Source: Pedobacter sp. BMA (GTDB lineage: Bacteria > Bacteroidota > Bacteroidia > Sphingobacteriales > Sphingobacteriaceae). From it: a DNA stretch of 64,000 bases. How positions within the stretch are numbered: the stretch's first letter is position 1; the number at the start of each line of letters is the position of its first letter. The position numbers and the translations under genes are program-made. The DNA is taken from the NCBI RefSeq assembly GCF_001027745.1, contig NZ_LECU01000001.1, positions 434,001 through 498,000 on the forward strand. The letters are read 5' to 3'. The notes beneath the pieces were generated by a model that saw only the letters and a list, made by a program, of their open reading frames with translations, ran no database searches and was not told the origin of the DNA. Shown here in pieces: positions 18,923 to 26,789 of the stretch.

Positions 18923-18974
18923 AAATTACTAACGCCGGCTACCTTAGGCCCGCTCAGCGTTAGTAATTTTCTTT
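18923..18974. terminator. bidirectional terminator between convergent genes
   Basis: A perfect 13-bp inverted repeat (AAATTACTAACGC at 18923-18935, GCGTTAGTAATTT at 18957-18969) with a 21-nt loop is flanked by A-rich and T-rich ends. It separates the hybrid regulator gene (+) from the fucosidase gene (-). Confidence 0.75.
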
Positions 18975-18982
18975 AAAAATGT

Positions 18983-20371
18983 TTATTTCAAGCTTACCTT
19001 AAGCGTATACACTGGTATTTTGCTGACCTTTTTAAAATTGGCAGGCAGGGTTACTGAAACGCCGCTATCAGTTGATTTCCAGGTTACTTTTTCTTTACTC
19101 CCGAGTAATGCAACACTGGAAATAGAAACGCCTTTCAGACTTTTAATATCGAACTGCTTTTTATCCCAGCTTCTCAATAATACGTACACATTTTTGTCTT
19201 TAGCAGTAAAAAATATATCCGGGTCAAGCAGTTTTGGTGTTCCATCATAAACTGCATCAATCATCTTACCTTCGGCTTTGATATTCTTTATTGCATTATT
19301 TTCCTTTTCATTTCCCTCAGCTGTAACGGTGTAAGGATGGGTGCCCGTTATGGCCTGTCCATTTGTTTTCATCCAGTCACCCACAGAATCGAGTCTGGCA
19401 ACAGCCCAATCCGGAAATATCCCTTTTCCTGTAGGCCCTACATTCAACAGTAAATTTCCATTATTAGCCACCACATTAATTAGGTTGCGAATAAGGGTTT
19501 CAGAAGATTTCCAGGTACTGTCGTGCCTGTTGTAGCCCCAGTTTTTCCCAATGGTTAAACATGCTTCCCAGTTTTTCTTAGCAGCGGCGTTTAACTTCTG
19601 TTCGGAAATATCGAAATCACCAAAGCCGTTCCCAATTCTGTTATTCACGAGGCAGTTCGGCTGCAAACCTGATATCAAACTGCGCAGTTCAGCGCTTTCA
19701 TTTTTGCTGATGAGTTCAGGAGTATCAAACCACATCACCGCTATCGGCCCGTAATTGCTGAGGAGTTCTTTTATCTGAGGTTTCACCTTGCGCTCGAAGT
19801 ACCTGTTAAATACTTTGGCATCTTCATCAGGAAAATCCCAGGTATTGCTCCTTCCGGCTTTTACAGGCCAGTTGGTAGGAACATCGGGATCTTCCCAGTC
19901 TCTGCCCAAAGAATAATACAAACACAATTTGATATCGTATTTTTTACAGGCTGCGGCCAGTTCAGCCAGGGGGTCGCGGTGAAATGGTGTCAACTTGTAA
20001 ATATTATAATCGCTTGCTGCGGAATTGTACATCGCAAAACCGTCATGGTGTTTTGTAGTGTATACGATGTATTTCATTCCTGCGTCCTTTGCCTGCTTTA
20101 CCCATTTTTCGGCATTAAACTGGCTTGGATTGAATTTCTTTGCGATTGTTGTGTAGGTTTTTACGGGTATACGCTCATACAACATGAAATGTTCACCGCC
20201 TTTAGATGCATGACCGTTCCAGTCGCCCGCAGCTTCTGCATATAGACCCCAATGTAAAAACAGGCCGAATTTGGCATCTTTAAACCAGGTCATATCCGGT
20301 TTAGCAGTTTGGGCAAAAGTAAAGACTCCGCATAAAAGGAGCAGTACAAAAATGGAAGTTGTTTTTTTCAT
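18983..20371 (-). CDS. alpha-L-fucosidase, glycoside hydrolase family 29
   Basis: This is an exported exo-acting enzyme that releases L-fucose from glycan ends. A signal peptide (1-20, ending FTFA-Q) precedes the catalytic TIM barrel, with the GH29 landmarks WFKDAKFGLFLHWGLYA (29-45), YIVYTTKHHDGFAMYNS (101-117) and the nucleophile region GPIAVMWFDTPE, where Asp216 is the expected nucleophile. A small C-terminal beta domain follows from about residue 365. The 462-residue length is standard. It lies 68 nt behind the crystallin lipoprotein gene at 20440-22017 and is probably co-transcribed with it, which places fucose among the sugars of the locus substrate. Confidence 0.96.
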   Translation of the reverse strand: MKKTTSIFVLLLLCGVFTFAQTAKPDMTWFKDAKFGLFLHWGLYAEAAGDWNGHASKGGEHFMLYERIPVKTYTTIAKKFNPSQFNAEKWVKQAKDAGMKYIVYTTKHHDGFAMYNSAASDYNIYKLTPFHRDPLAELAAACKKYDIKLCLYYSLGRDWEDPDVPTNWPVKAGRSNTWDFPDEDAKVFNRYFERKVKPQIKELLSNYGPIAVMWFDTPELISKNESAELRSLISGLQPNCLVNNRIGNGFGDFDISEQKLNAAAKKNWEACLTIGKNWGYNRHDSTWKSSETLIRNLINVVANNGNLLLNVGPTGKGIFPDWAVARLDSVGDWMKTNGQAITGTHPYTVTAEGNEKENNAIKNIKAEGKMIDAVYDGTPKLLDPDIFFTAKDKNVYVLLRSWDKKQFDIKSLKGVSISSVALLGSKEKVTWKSTDSGVSVTLPANFKKVSKIPVYTLKVSLK

Positions 20372-20439
20372 GTAATTTTAAAAATTGGTTTAAATGGTTT
20401 ATGATTTACTATTCAGGTACGGTGTGAACACCTCCTTTG

Positions 20440-22017
20440 TTATGGAATTGTAGTCACTTTTAGAGATGAAACGGCATCATTAATTCCACTGGCACTTAAG
20501 CAGGCAGCATCTGCGGTGAAAGTTACGGCTGTTCCGCCATAGTTATCGCTGCTGTATAGAACGGCTTGCATACCAGGGGGTACTTTAATAGCCGAGGCAT
20601 CATCATTTACGCCCCCGTTGGCAACCAGTGCTGACAATAAAAAATTGCCTGAACCGAAGCTGGCTTTCCACCCGCTATAGTCGCAGCCCTGGTAAAGCTC
20701 AACATTGCCATCGCCTGCAAGATATCTGCGGTTTTTAAGCCAAAGAATACGTGCTGTGGTAGCGCCTGTACTCGCTGCATCGCCAGATGAAATGTTGATA
20801 TTTGCGGCGGTAAAATATTTATCCTGACGAATATCTGCCAGATAAAAATACTCATGTTTTAATGAGAAAAAGCCCGCGGCGAGATTAATCCCTGTAGTTC
20901 CGTTTACGCGCCCGGCATAACTACCATCTGCATTCTGGTTTTTAAGTACTATATCGAAAAGGGTATTTGCCATTTTAGTGACGGTGAGCAGCGGTATATT
21001 GTAACGGCCGCTATTGTATGCCATCCACAATCCTTCTGCATCGTAGGCAAAATGGTTACAATCTTCCAGTGAGGCACTGGTAAGCGAATACATCCACCTC
21101 CAGCAGGCACTGCCCTGGGCTGAGGTAACCGATGTAAAATTTGCAATAAACCAGTTGATATTGGCCTGAACAATCGCATCATATTGAGTTATCCTCGATG
21201 CCTCATTATTCAGTAACACATGGCATTGAACCAGCCTGATCATCACATCAGTTACCATCACCAATTGATTCCATGGCGCAGGGCCGTTGGCCATATAGGT
21301 ATTTGGTGCACCTGGAAAATAAAGTAACTTATCCGAAGTACGGACAAAACGGGGAATAATCCAGTTATCAATCACATAATTACATTCGGTAATGTATTTC
21401 AATGCCCTGGCTTTGTAAGTTGCTCCATAGCCCTTTGAATCTCCGATTCCCACATTCGTATTCCATATCGCCGGATGTTCAAGAATAAGTTTTGCACAAT
21501 AGGCCATGTGGGCGAGTACTCTTCCCTGCTCTATCCCCGCCTGTGCAATAACCGTATCTTTAGCCGATGATGGCCAGATGGGATCAATGTTTCCAGTCCA
21601 GGTGGCTTTTTGCCCTCCGTTAGCCGCTGTGGCTTTATCATTTCTGGTAGATAAAATCCCATCGCAGAAATAGATCATCCGATCCAGGATGGCCACATCT
21701 CCGGTGGCTTCGTACATATTTCCGAAGGCTTCAACATTTGAACTGGGACCGCCAAAAACCCAGATGTTGTTTCCGCCATATGAATTTACGGTTTGGCTAT
21801 TCATGTAAGTTTTAAAACCTGAAATTTCATTCGCTGTGATTGCACCATTCAGGCTTTCAATTGTTAGTCCGTTTGATGCAAGTAATACAGGATCACCAGC
21901 AGTAGCACTTATGGCCTGAGGTTTTAACTCTTCAACTGTTTCAGGCACTGTTTTCTGACAGGAACAAAACACCAGACCGTAGATAGCCAGGGTGATTAAA
22001 AGAATTGATTTTTTCAT
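20440..22017 (-). CDS. lipoprotein with unknown alpha-helical domain plus beta/gamma-crystallin domain (diverged third paralogue)
   Basis: This 525-residue protein is homologous along its length to the pair at 5050-8348 but much more diverged. It has a lipobox F-C-S-C (Cys20). The shared landmarks are GLTIESLNGAITANEI, NNIWVFGGPS, WTGNIDPIWPS, GRVLAHMAYCAKLILEHPAIWN, KGYGATYKARALKYI and PWNQLVM. The C-terminal crystallin domain (about 440-525) carries NDDASA and NDAVSS motifs, the first lacking the final serine of the calcium-site consensus. The gene is upstream of the GH29 fucosidase and has its own promoter region with the motif also found before susC. Conservation of the Trp/Gly/Tyr positions in three paralogues suggests an active or ligand-binding site in the helical domain. 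Function not recognised. Confidence 0.82.
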   Translation of the reverse strand: MKKSILLITLAIYGLVFCSCQKTVPETVEELKPQAISATAGDPVLLASNGLTIESLNGAITANEISGFKTYMNSQTVNSYGGNNIWVFGGPSSNVEAFGNMYEATGDVAILDRMIYFCDGILSTRNDKATAANGGQKATWTGNIDPIWPSSAKDTVIAQAGIEQGRVLAHMAYCAKLILEHPAIWNTNVGIGDSKGYGATYKARALKYITECNYVIDNWIIPRFVRTSDKLLYFPGAPNTYMANGPAPWNQLVMVTDVMIRLVQCHVLLNNEASRITQYDAIVQANINWFIANFTSVTSAQGSACWRWMYSLTSASLEDCNHFAYDAEGLWMAYNSGRYNIPLLTVTKMANTLFDIVLKNQNADGSYAGRVNGTTGINLAAGFFSLKHEYFYLADIRQDKYFTAANINISSGDAASTGATTARILWLKNRRYLAGDGNVELYQGCDYSGWKASFGSGNFLLSALVANGGVNDDASAIKVPPGMQAVLYSSDNYGGTAVTFTADAACLSASGINDAVSSLKVTTIP

Positions 22018-22083
22018 AGTTATTTTTTCTTGGTTGTGGCTTACCCTAAATTCATTAACTAAGTTAGTGTGGTTTAAAATGAT

Positions 22084-22122
22084 AAAGGGGTGAAAATTCC
22101 GTTTAAAAAGGGGGAGATATCC
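22084..22122. promoter_or_regulatory. candidate operator for the hybrid two-component regulator (site 2)
   Basis: AAAGGGGTGAAAATTCC, 67 nt upstream of the crystallin lipoprotein ATG at 22017, repeats 14 identical bases of the motif in the susC promoter. A related GGGGGAGATATCC follows 22 bp later. Orientation relative to the target gene is the same as at site 1. Confidence 0.45.
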
Positions 22123-22146
22123 TACAAAACTGGTAAAAATCCGGTT

Positions 22147-23373
22147 TTAGGGTTTTACTATATAATTCCCAACTTCCACACCATCATCCCTGAGCATATT
22201 GACTTTTAACTCATTGGCATCGGCGTGGAGCTGAATCAGCGTACGTTTACCGTCTTCAGGTCCCCCACCAATAATCAGCGGATAACTGTGCTGCTCATCG
22301 GGCGGGTGAATGCCATACTTATGGGTATGCCCGGAGAGTACGATATCGACTTTATATTTCTCGAAAAGCGGGTGAAACAGTTTCCGCACATGAGTGGTTC
22401 CGTGTTTTTCGTCGGAATTGAAGTGCGGAATGTGCATCAGTACGACACGGTATCTGGCTTTTTTGAATGCCTTGGTCTTCATCACCGATTCAGCCCATGT
22501 GGCCTGTTCTATTCTATAATCATCAAAATCTATCACACCAGCATATTCATTGTGGGTATCTGCCTTGTCTTCTCCAGTATCAAGCACAATAAACTGCACT
22601 GGCCCCCAGTTGAACGTAAAATAGAACCTGTTGTTTTGGGTTAGGAAGTACCGGTCAAACTGACGGGCATAGCGCCCCCTGGTTTCGTGGTTTCCACGCA
22701 CGAACATGAAAGGCTTTGTGGAGCCCAGCGATTGTAAAACCGGGTTGATGAAGTGATCAATGATCTGCGGTTCGTTATGCACAAAGGTGAAAATATCACC
22801 ATTGAAAAAAGTGAAATCGAATGGTTTATTTTTATTGAGGGTGATCAGATGTGGGATAGATTCAGGCCGGTCGTGCGTATCGTTCAGGATCAGCATCGAA
22901 ACTTCCTTTGCATGCTCATCAGGCGCAGTAAAAGAAAACACCTGGCTTTCAATTGTAATGCCGTATTTTGGATAAGAGCTAAAGCTGCTGATCTCTTTGG
23001 AGCAAACCTTATAATAATAAGTTTTACCCGGTTTAAGATTTTTCAGTATGATTGAATTTACGGTATTATCGGCCTCTACAAATCCGAGTTTAGTCTGTGG
23101 AGTAGCGATGTTATTCAAATTTTTATCTTCCCCAAAAGCCACCCAGCTCTTCCCGGGTTTATTGGTTATCCATCGAATAATGATTTCATTTGGGGAAAAG
23201 CATTGTAAATAGGGTTGCGTAAGGAAGTGGTAATCCCCATCAGTGTGATTGGTTAAGGATTGACTGGATTTGACCTGAGAAAATGCAGGTAATGTGGTAC
23301 CTAGAAATCCTGCCAAGCCTAGGTTGGATAACTTTTTTAGGAAACTTCTGCGCGGGGGTTTCTGATTACTCAT
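22147..23373 (-). CDS. exported metallophosphoesterase with N-terminal purple-acid-phosphatase-like domain
   Basis: This 408-residue calcineurin-type phosphoesterase probably acts in the periplasm. The N-terminus has a twin-arginine motif (RRSFLKK, residues 8-14) and a hydrophobic stretch. A fibronectin-like domain (about 45-155, PYLQCFSPNEIIIRW) resembles that of purple acid phosphatases. The dinuclear metal motifs are all present: LNDTHD, FFNGDIF, VRGNHETRG, LMHIPHF and LSGHTHKYG. The substrate cannot be told from sequence. A promoter motif like that of susC lies 52 nt upstream of the ATG, so it may belong to the regulon of the hybrid two-component protein. Confidence 0.88.
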   Translation of the reverse strand: MSNQKPPRRSFLKKLSNLGLAGFLGTTLPAFSQVKSSQSLTNHTDGDYHFLTQPYLQCFSPNEIIIRWITNKPGKSWVAFGEDKNLNNIATPQTKLGFVEADNTVNSIILKNLKPGKTYYYKVCSKEISSFSSYPKYGITIESQVFSFTAPDEHAKEVSMLILNDTHDRPESIPHLITLNKNKPFDFTFFNGDIFTFVHNEPQIIDHFINPVLQSLGSTKPFMFVRGNHETRGRYARQFDRYFLTQNNRFYFTFNWGPVQFIVLDTGEDKADTHNEYAGVIDFDDYRIEQATWAESVMKTKAFKKARYRVVLMHIPHFNSDEKHGTTHVRKLFHPLFEKYKVDIVLSGHTHKYGIHPPDEQHSYPLIIGGGPEDGKRTLIQLHADANELKVNMLRDDGVEVGNYIVKP

Positions 23374-23424
23374 ATTGTTGCTGATTTGTCACTAGCAAAT
23401 TTATCTGGAGCGCTTCAATCCAAT

Positions 23425-23457
23425 GGGAGAAAATCCTAAGTAATTAGGGTGATAAAT
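23425..23457. promoter_or_regulatory. candidate operator for the hybrid two-component regulator (site 3)
   Basis: GGGAGAAAATCCTAA matches GGGTGAAAATCCTAA of site 1 (14715-14729) at 14 of 15 positions. GGGTGATAAAT follows with a 22-bp offset, the same two-turn direct-repeat layout. It lies 52 nt upstream of the phosphoesterase ATG. Confidence 0.4.
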
Positions 23458-23560
23458 GGTTAAATGATATAAAACTTCATCAGGATATATTCTGTGGGCC
23501 TGGGCTAGGTATGAAGGCATATTCAAGGCATAATTCACCTTAAATACAGTATAACTTGTC

Positions 23561-23615
23561 CGTGTTTCGTACGTGTCTTGAACGTGTCTCGAACGTGTCT
23601 GCTACGTGTTTTGAT
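23561..23615. repeat. 11-bp tandem repeat, five units
   Basis: Units CGTGTTTCGTA, CGTGTCTTGAA, CGTGTCTCGAA, CGTGTCTGCTA and CGTGTTTTGAT follow without gaps, and a decayed sixth (CGTTTCACCT) appears further on. The period of 11 bp is close to one DNA helical turn. The function is unknown. Confidence 0.8.
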
Positions 23616-23876
23616 GTTCCTGCCACGTTTCACCTCAGCTTCAGGCATGTCTTTGAAACGTACTGGTTATATGTCGTGGTGCCTTTGTGGTCGAAGGAAT
23701 ACAGGAGGAAACCCTTGCCTGGCAGAAATACATGTGTGATCTTACAGAGCTATCTTCAGCAATTTTCCCCCTAAATAGTTAGAATATTAGCCCTATTTGC
23801 TCAAGGTCCGTATCTAAATTTAGATTATTCAACACTGATAAAAGTGGAGAATAACCGATAAATCAAAAAACAAAAA

Positions 23877-24332
23877 ATGAAAACTAAAATGATGATTGTA
23901 TCGCTGGCACTAGGCTTGGCAGGATACTCCCAAATGAATGCGGCGAAAGCGGCCGGCAAAGTAATCAATACTATGGAAAATGCAGTGCCAAAGGCAAGCG
24001 TTACCGGAGTAGATGTAAAACCATACCAGGAAACAAACCCGGGGAAGGCTACAAAACCAGAGGAACCCAAAGTAACGGTATTCCAGGGCTGCAGTAACGG
24101 CGGCTGGTCTGCATCCTTTGGCGTAGGCAAGTATACTTTAGCTGAACTGGTTAAAGCAGGTGTAACTAAAAACCAGATATCGTCTGTAACTGTGCCTGAT
24201 GGCCTTAAGGTAACGCTTTACAAAAGCGAAGATTTAACTGGTGAATCAACTGTGCTTACATCGAGCAAAAAATGTCTGGTAGACATTGGTTTCAACGACA
24301 ATGTATCTTCAATTGTTGTTTCCAAAAACTAA
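23877..24332 (+). CDS. small exported beta/gamma-crystallin domain protein
   Basis: This 151-residue protein has an ordinary signal peptide (cleavage likely near NAAKA, residue 25), a charged Pro/Lys linker (about 30-65) and one beta/gamma-crystallin domain (about 67-151: VFQGCSNGGWSASFGVGKYTL, then VTLYKSEDLTG). The second calcium motif NDNVSS fits the N/D-N/D-x-x-S/T-S consensus, while the first (KNQISS) is imperfect. The domain is most like that of the lipoprotein at 20440-22017, including the paired cysteines (CS.GGW and KKCLVD). It may be a calcium- or glycan-binding companion of the locus; this is inference from proximity. Confidence 0.85.
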   Translation: MKTKMMIVSLALGLAGYSQMNAAKAAGKVINTMENAVPKASVTGVDVKPYQETNPGKATKPEEPKVTVFQGCSNGGWSASFGVGKYTLAELVKAGVTKNQISSVTVPDGLKVTLYKSEDLTGESTVLTSSKKCLVDIGFNDNVSSIVVSKN

Positions 24333-24343
24333 AGGATACAGGC

Positions 24344-24363
24344 ACGACTGCTTAAGCAGTCGT
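24344..24363. terminator. perfect 20-bp palindrome after crystallin gene
   Basis: ACGACTGCTTAAGCAGTCGT is its own reverse complement and lies 12 nt after the stop at 24332. It can form a hairpin with a minimal loop, but lacks a run of T, so it is either a weak terminator/3' stabiliser or a dyad protein-binding site. Confidence 0.4.
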
Positions 24364-24459
24364 ACTTGTACCATTATTATTGGTTGAACTGACGATTTTT
24401 GATTCAGATCTTTGAAGACTATTGTGACGCTATGTTAGTGGTCGACACCGGCCATCATA

Positions 24460-25149
24460 CTAATTTCCCGAAATCAATAGTTTATGCCCAATAGACCTCA
24501 GGTTAACAATTGAAATGGCACTGTCGCCGGAGAGCTTGCGTTTTAGTTTAGAAACGCAAACATCCATGCTTCTGGCCGTATAATAATCCAATCTTCCCCA
24601 AATCAAACCGAGTGATTTTTCCCTCGGCAGAACATCATTTTTATGTAGCAGTAGCATTTCGAGCAAGGCTGTTTCTTTTAAAGTCAGGTGATAATTATCT
24701 ACGGGAGTTGATAGTTGCTGATCGCCAACGCTTAACCTGCTGTTTCCAAAATTGAATGCGGCCTCACTGGTCTGCCACAGGCGCTTGTGATCGTCATTCA
24801 GGTAGTGAAGCAATTTTGGCATAAATTCATCGAGATCGAGCGTCTTCTTAATGTAACCCGTGCCGAGAATGCCCAGTTCAAGTAATACGGTTTTACTTGG
24901 TGGCATAGTTCCCCAAAAAAGCAAAATTGCATCAGGATGTTTCCTGCGTACTCTCCCAGCTATGTAATAAGGATTGTGGTCAGGGACATCCATATCGAGG
25001 ATACACCATTTTGCTTTCAGGTTTTCCCCGCTGTTTAATAAATCTTCTGATCTTTGAAAAGCAACAACGGGAAGTTGCCGGTCAAGCATTCCTTTAAGGA
25101 TGGTTTCACGCACTACCCCCTCCCGTTCTAAAAAAAGTATATTTTCCAT
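24460..25149 (-). CDS. OmpR-type response regulator, orphan
   Basis: This 229-residue protein has a diverged N-terminal receiver-like domain (1-120), with the probable phospho-acceptor in CILDMDVPDHN (Asp52 or Asp54) and a hydrophobic core. The C-terminal winged-helix DNA-binding domain (about 133-226) has LTLKETALLEMLLLHKNDVLPRE and a recognition region with RSMDVCVSKLKRKLS. The receiver lacks some usual landmarks; for example the acidic pair near residues 8-9 is L-E-R-E. No histidine kinase is adjacent. Target genes are unknown, and relation to the neighbouring glycan locus is not shown. Confidence 0.85.
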   Translation of the reverse strand: MENILFLEREGVVRETILKGMLDRQLPVVAFQRSEDLLNSGENLKAKWCILDMDVPDHNPYYIAGRVRRKHPDAILLFWGTMPPSKTVLLELGILGTGYIKKTLDLDEFMPKLLHYLNDDHKRLWQTSEAAFNFGNSRLSVGDQQLSTPVDNYHLTLKETALLEMLLLHKNDVLPREKSLGLIWGRLDYYTARSMDVCVSKLKRKLSGDSAISIVNLRSIGHKLLISGN

Positions 25150-25324
25150 GGTGATAAGTTATGCCCAGGCTTTGCCTGATGATAAGCCGCGGAAAAATAC
25201 CAACCAGATGGAAATTTATTTTATAAAAGCGACAAAGGGCAAAGATTCTGCAACCAAACACGGATAATTTGCGACTAAACATTGCCCCCGTTTTTGATTT
25301 TTACGGTCGCTCTTCCCTTTTCCA

Positions 25325-26311
25325 TCATCGCAAGTCTGGGAGCGCGGATTGCTGAGGCAACCATTCGTAGGCCTGGCCCTTCTGTTTCAAATGTCCTAAG
25401 CCCGGCCACGGCAAATGGTAGGAAAATAGCAGGGATTTCTCTGCAGCTAACTGACCCAGCACCTTTTTTCGGGATGTGATGGCCAGTTCAAAATCAGTAT
25501 CCCCCTCAAAACCCCATTCCGGATGTTCGATAACCAAAGCTGCGGAATGCACCAGATCGGCCAGGTGAAAAAGCCGGTCGCCACCAGTATACACCTCCAA
25601 AATACAGTGCCCTGGCGTATGACCCGGGGCGAGATGAACCCTTATGCAGCAGAAAAGTTCATCACCATCTCCGACCAGATGTAATCGGGATTTTGCCGCA
25701 GTAATATTCTTTTTGGCTACTGAAACTACCATACGCTTCAATTCTTCATCTTTAATTTTACTTTTTGAGAAATCCTGTTGGTCTGCCATCCAGAAGTCGT
25801 GTTCGATTTGTGATAAATAGATCTCAGCATTCGGAAACACCAGTTTGCCAGCCTCATTAGTCAATCCACCTATATGATCGGGATGCGCATGGCTGATGAC
25901 TACATCGGTAATATCGGAAGCCTTGATGCCTGCCTTTTCAAGATTGGGGACCAGCCACCCTGAGTTTGCACCAAAACTGCTTCCGCAGCCGCTGTCGATC
26001 ATGATCATCCGGTTTCCTGACTTGATGAGCATGATATTTATACCGAGGTCTACCATTTTTTTCGAAGCAAAATGAGCTTCAAGCGCCTGATTAACTTTTT
26101 TAGCGTCAATTCCGGGAGCGAAGTTGGGTTGAACCGGGGTCATCGGAATGTGACCATCCGTAACTAGTGTAATTTCAAGCTTGCCAAGCTTAAATCGGCT
26201 GTAACCCCTGATCTCCTGCTTTGTTTCAGACATGGCATAAATTACTTTGGTATTAACCATTGCCACTAAAGCGAGTAGCGCAGATTGTTTTATTGCAGTT
26301 CTTCTGTCCAT
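25325..26311 (-). CDS. MBL-fold metallo-hydrolase with N-terminal export signal
   Basis: This is a metallo-beta-lactamase-fold hydrolase of about 328 residues. The zinc motif HAHPDHIGG, the later histidine in LAPGHTPGHCILE, an aspartate in FHLADLVH and the final H in FSYHLPWPGLGH are all present. The overall plan resembles lactonase- or quorum-quenching-like members. The N-terminus MDRRTAIKQSALLALVAM looks like a twin-arginine-type signal, so it is probably periplasmic. I prefer the ATG at 26311 over the one at 26335 because it starts right at the signal. It is divergent from an HxlR regulator with ~117 bp between starts, which suggests control by that regulator. Substrate unknown. Confidence 0.85.
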   Translation of the reverse strand: MDRRTAIKQSALLALVAMVNTKVIYAMSETKQEIRGYSRFKLGKLEITLVTDGHIPMTPVQPNFAPGIDAKKVNQALEAHFASKKMVDLGINIMLIKSGNRMIMIDSGCGSSFGANSGWLVPNLEKAGIKASDITDVVISHAHPDHIGGLTNEAGKLVFPNAEIYLSQIEHDFWMADQQDFSKSKIKDEELKRMVVSVAKKNITAAKSRLHLVGDGDELFCCIRVHLAPGHTPGHCILEVYTGGDRLFHLADLVHSAALVIEHPEWGFEGDTDFELAITSRKKVLGQLAAEKSLLFSYHLPWPGLGHLKQKGQAYEWLPQQSALPDLR

Positions 26312-26428
26312 CTTTTTTTCTTTCAAAACTAGCATATTGGTATATTTGCATCAAGTATGTACTTTTTTGTAACCTACATACCTTTTGTAATCTATTGCTG
26401 ATTATCAGCAAATTAATTTTTGTCTGTC

Positions 26429-26782
26429 ATGAAAAATGAAGATGTTAAAGCCTACTGTGCAGTTGATTTTGCTTTTCAACGCATTGGTGGCAAATACCGT
26501 GGAAGGATATTATGGTATCTGAATGAGCACAAGGTTTTACGATATGGGGAGCTTAAACGTTTATTGAAAGGCATTACCACTAAAATGCTGACCCAAACCT
26601 TAAGGGAACTGGAACAGGACGGATTGGTTTTCAGAGAGGTATATCTGGAAGTACCGCCGAAAGTAGAGTATTCTTTGCAACCTGCCGGCACAGCGCTTAT
26701 TCCGATCATTGATCAGTTGAGGCAATGGGCAGACCACCAGATACTTGAACTGCCGATAGCGGGAGCGGCTACGGAATGCTGA
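26429..26782 (+). CDS. HxlR-family winged-helix transcriptional regulator
   Basis: This ~117-residue MarR/HxlR-type regulator has the family pattern: CAVDFAFQRIGGKYRGRILWYL, a helix-turn-helix with LRYGELKRLLKGITTKMLTQTLRELEQDGLV, and a wing with VPPKVEYSLQPAGTAL. HxlR proteins often respond to reactive aldehydes or redox stress and control a divergent gene; here that is the MBL-fold hydrolase. I chose the ATG at 26429; a TTG nine bases upstream is less likely. A TATATTTG box at 26341-26348 could be its -7 element. The cysteine at about residue 12 could be a sensor, but this is speculation. Confidence 0.9.
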   Translation: MKNEDVKAYCAVDFAFQRIGGKYRGRILWYLNEHKVLRYGELKRLLKGITTKMLTQTLRELEQDGLVFREVYLEVPPKVEYSLQPAGTALIPIIDQLRQWADHQILELPIAGAATEC

Positions 26783-26789
26783 TATTTTC

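Larger units (their letters stand above)
23374..23876. other. 503-bp intergenic region between divergent genes
   Basis: This gap holds the phosphoesterase promoter with a susC-like motif (23425-23457), an 11-bp tandem repeat (23561-23615) and an AT-rich stretch just before the crystallin gene at 23877. A 72-codon reading frame at 23556-23774 is largely made by the repeat and is not believed to be a gene. Nothing else was recognised. Confidence 0.6.

Noticed and set aside
23561..23615. CRISPR array
   Set aside because: Units are 11 bp and abut directly without spacers, and no cas gene is present.
23556..23774. 72-codon reading frame in the phosphoesterase/crystallin gap
   Set aside because: Much of its N-terminal part is produced by the 11-bp tandem repeat, it shows no domain or signal, and it ignores the promoter layout of the gap.
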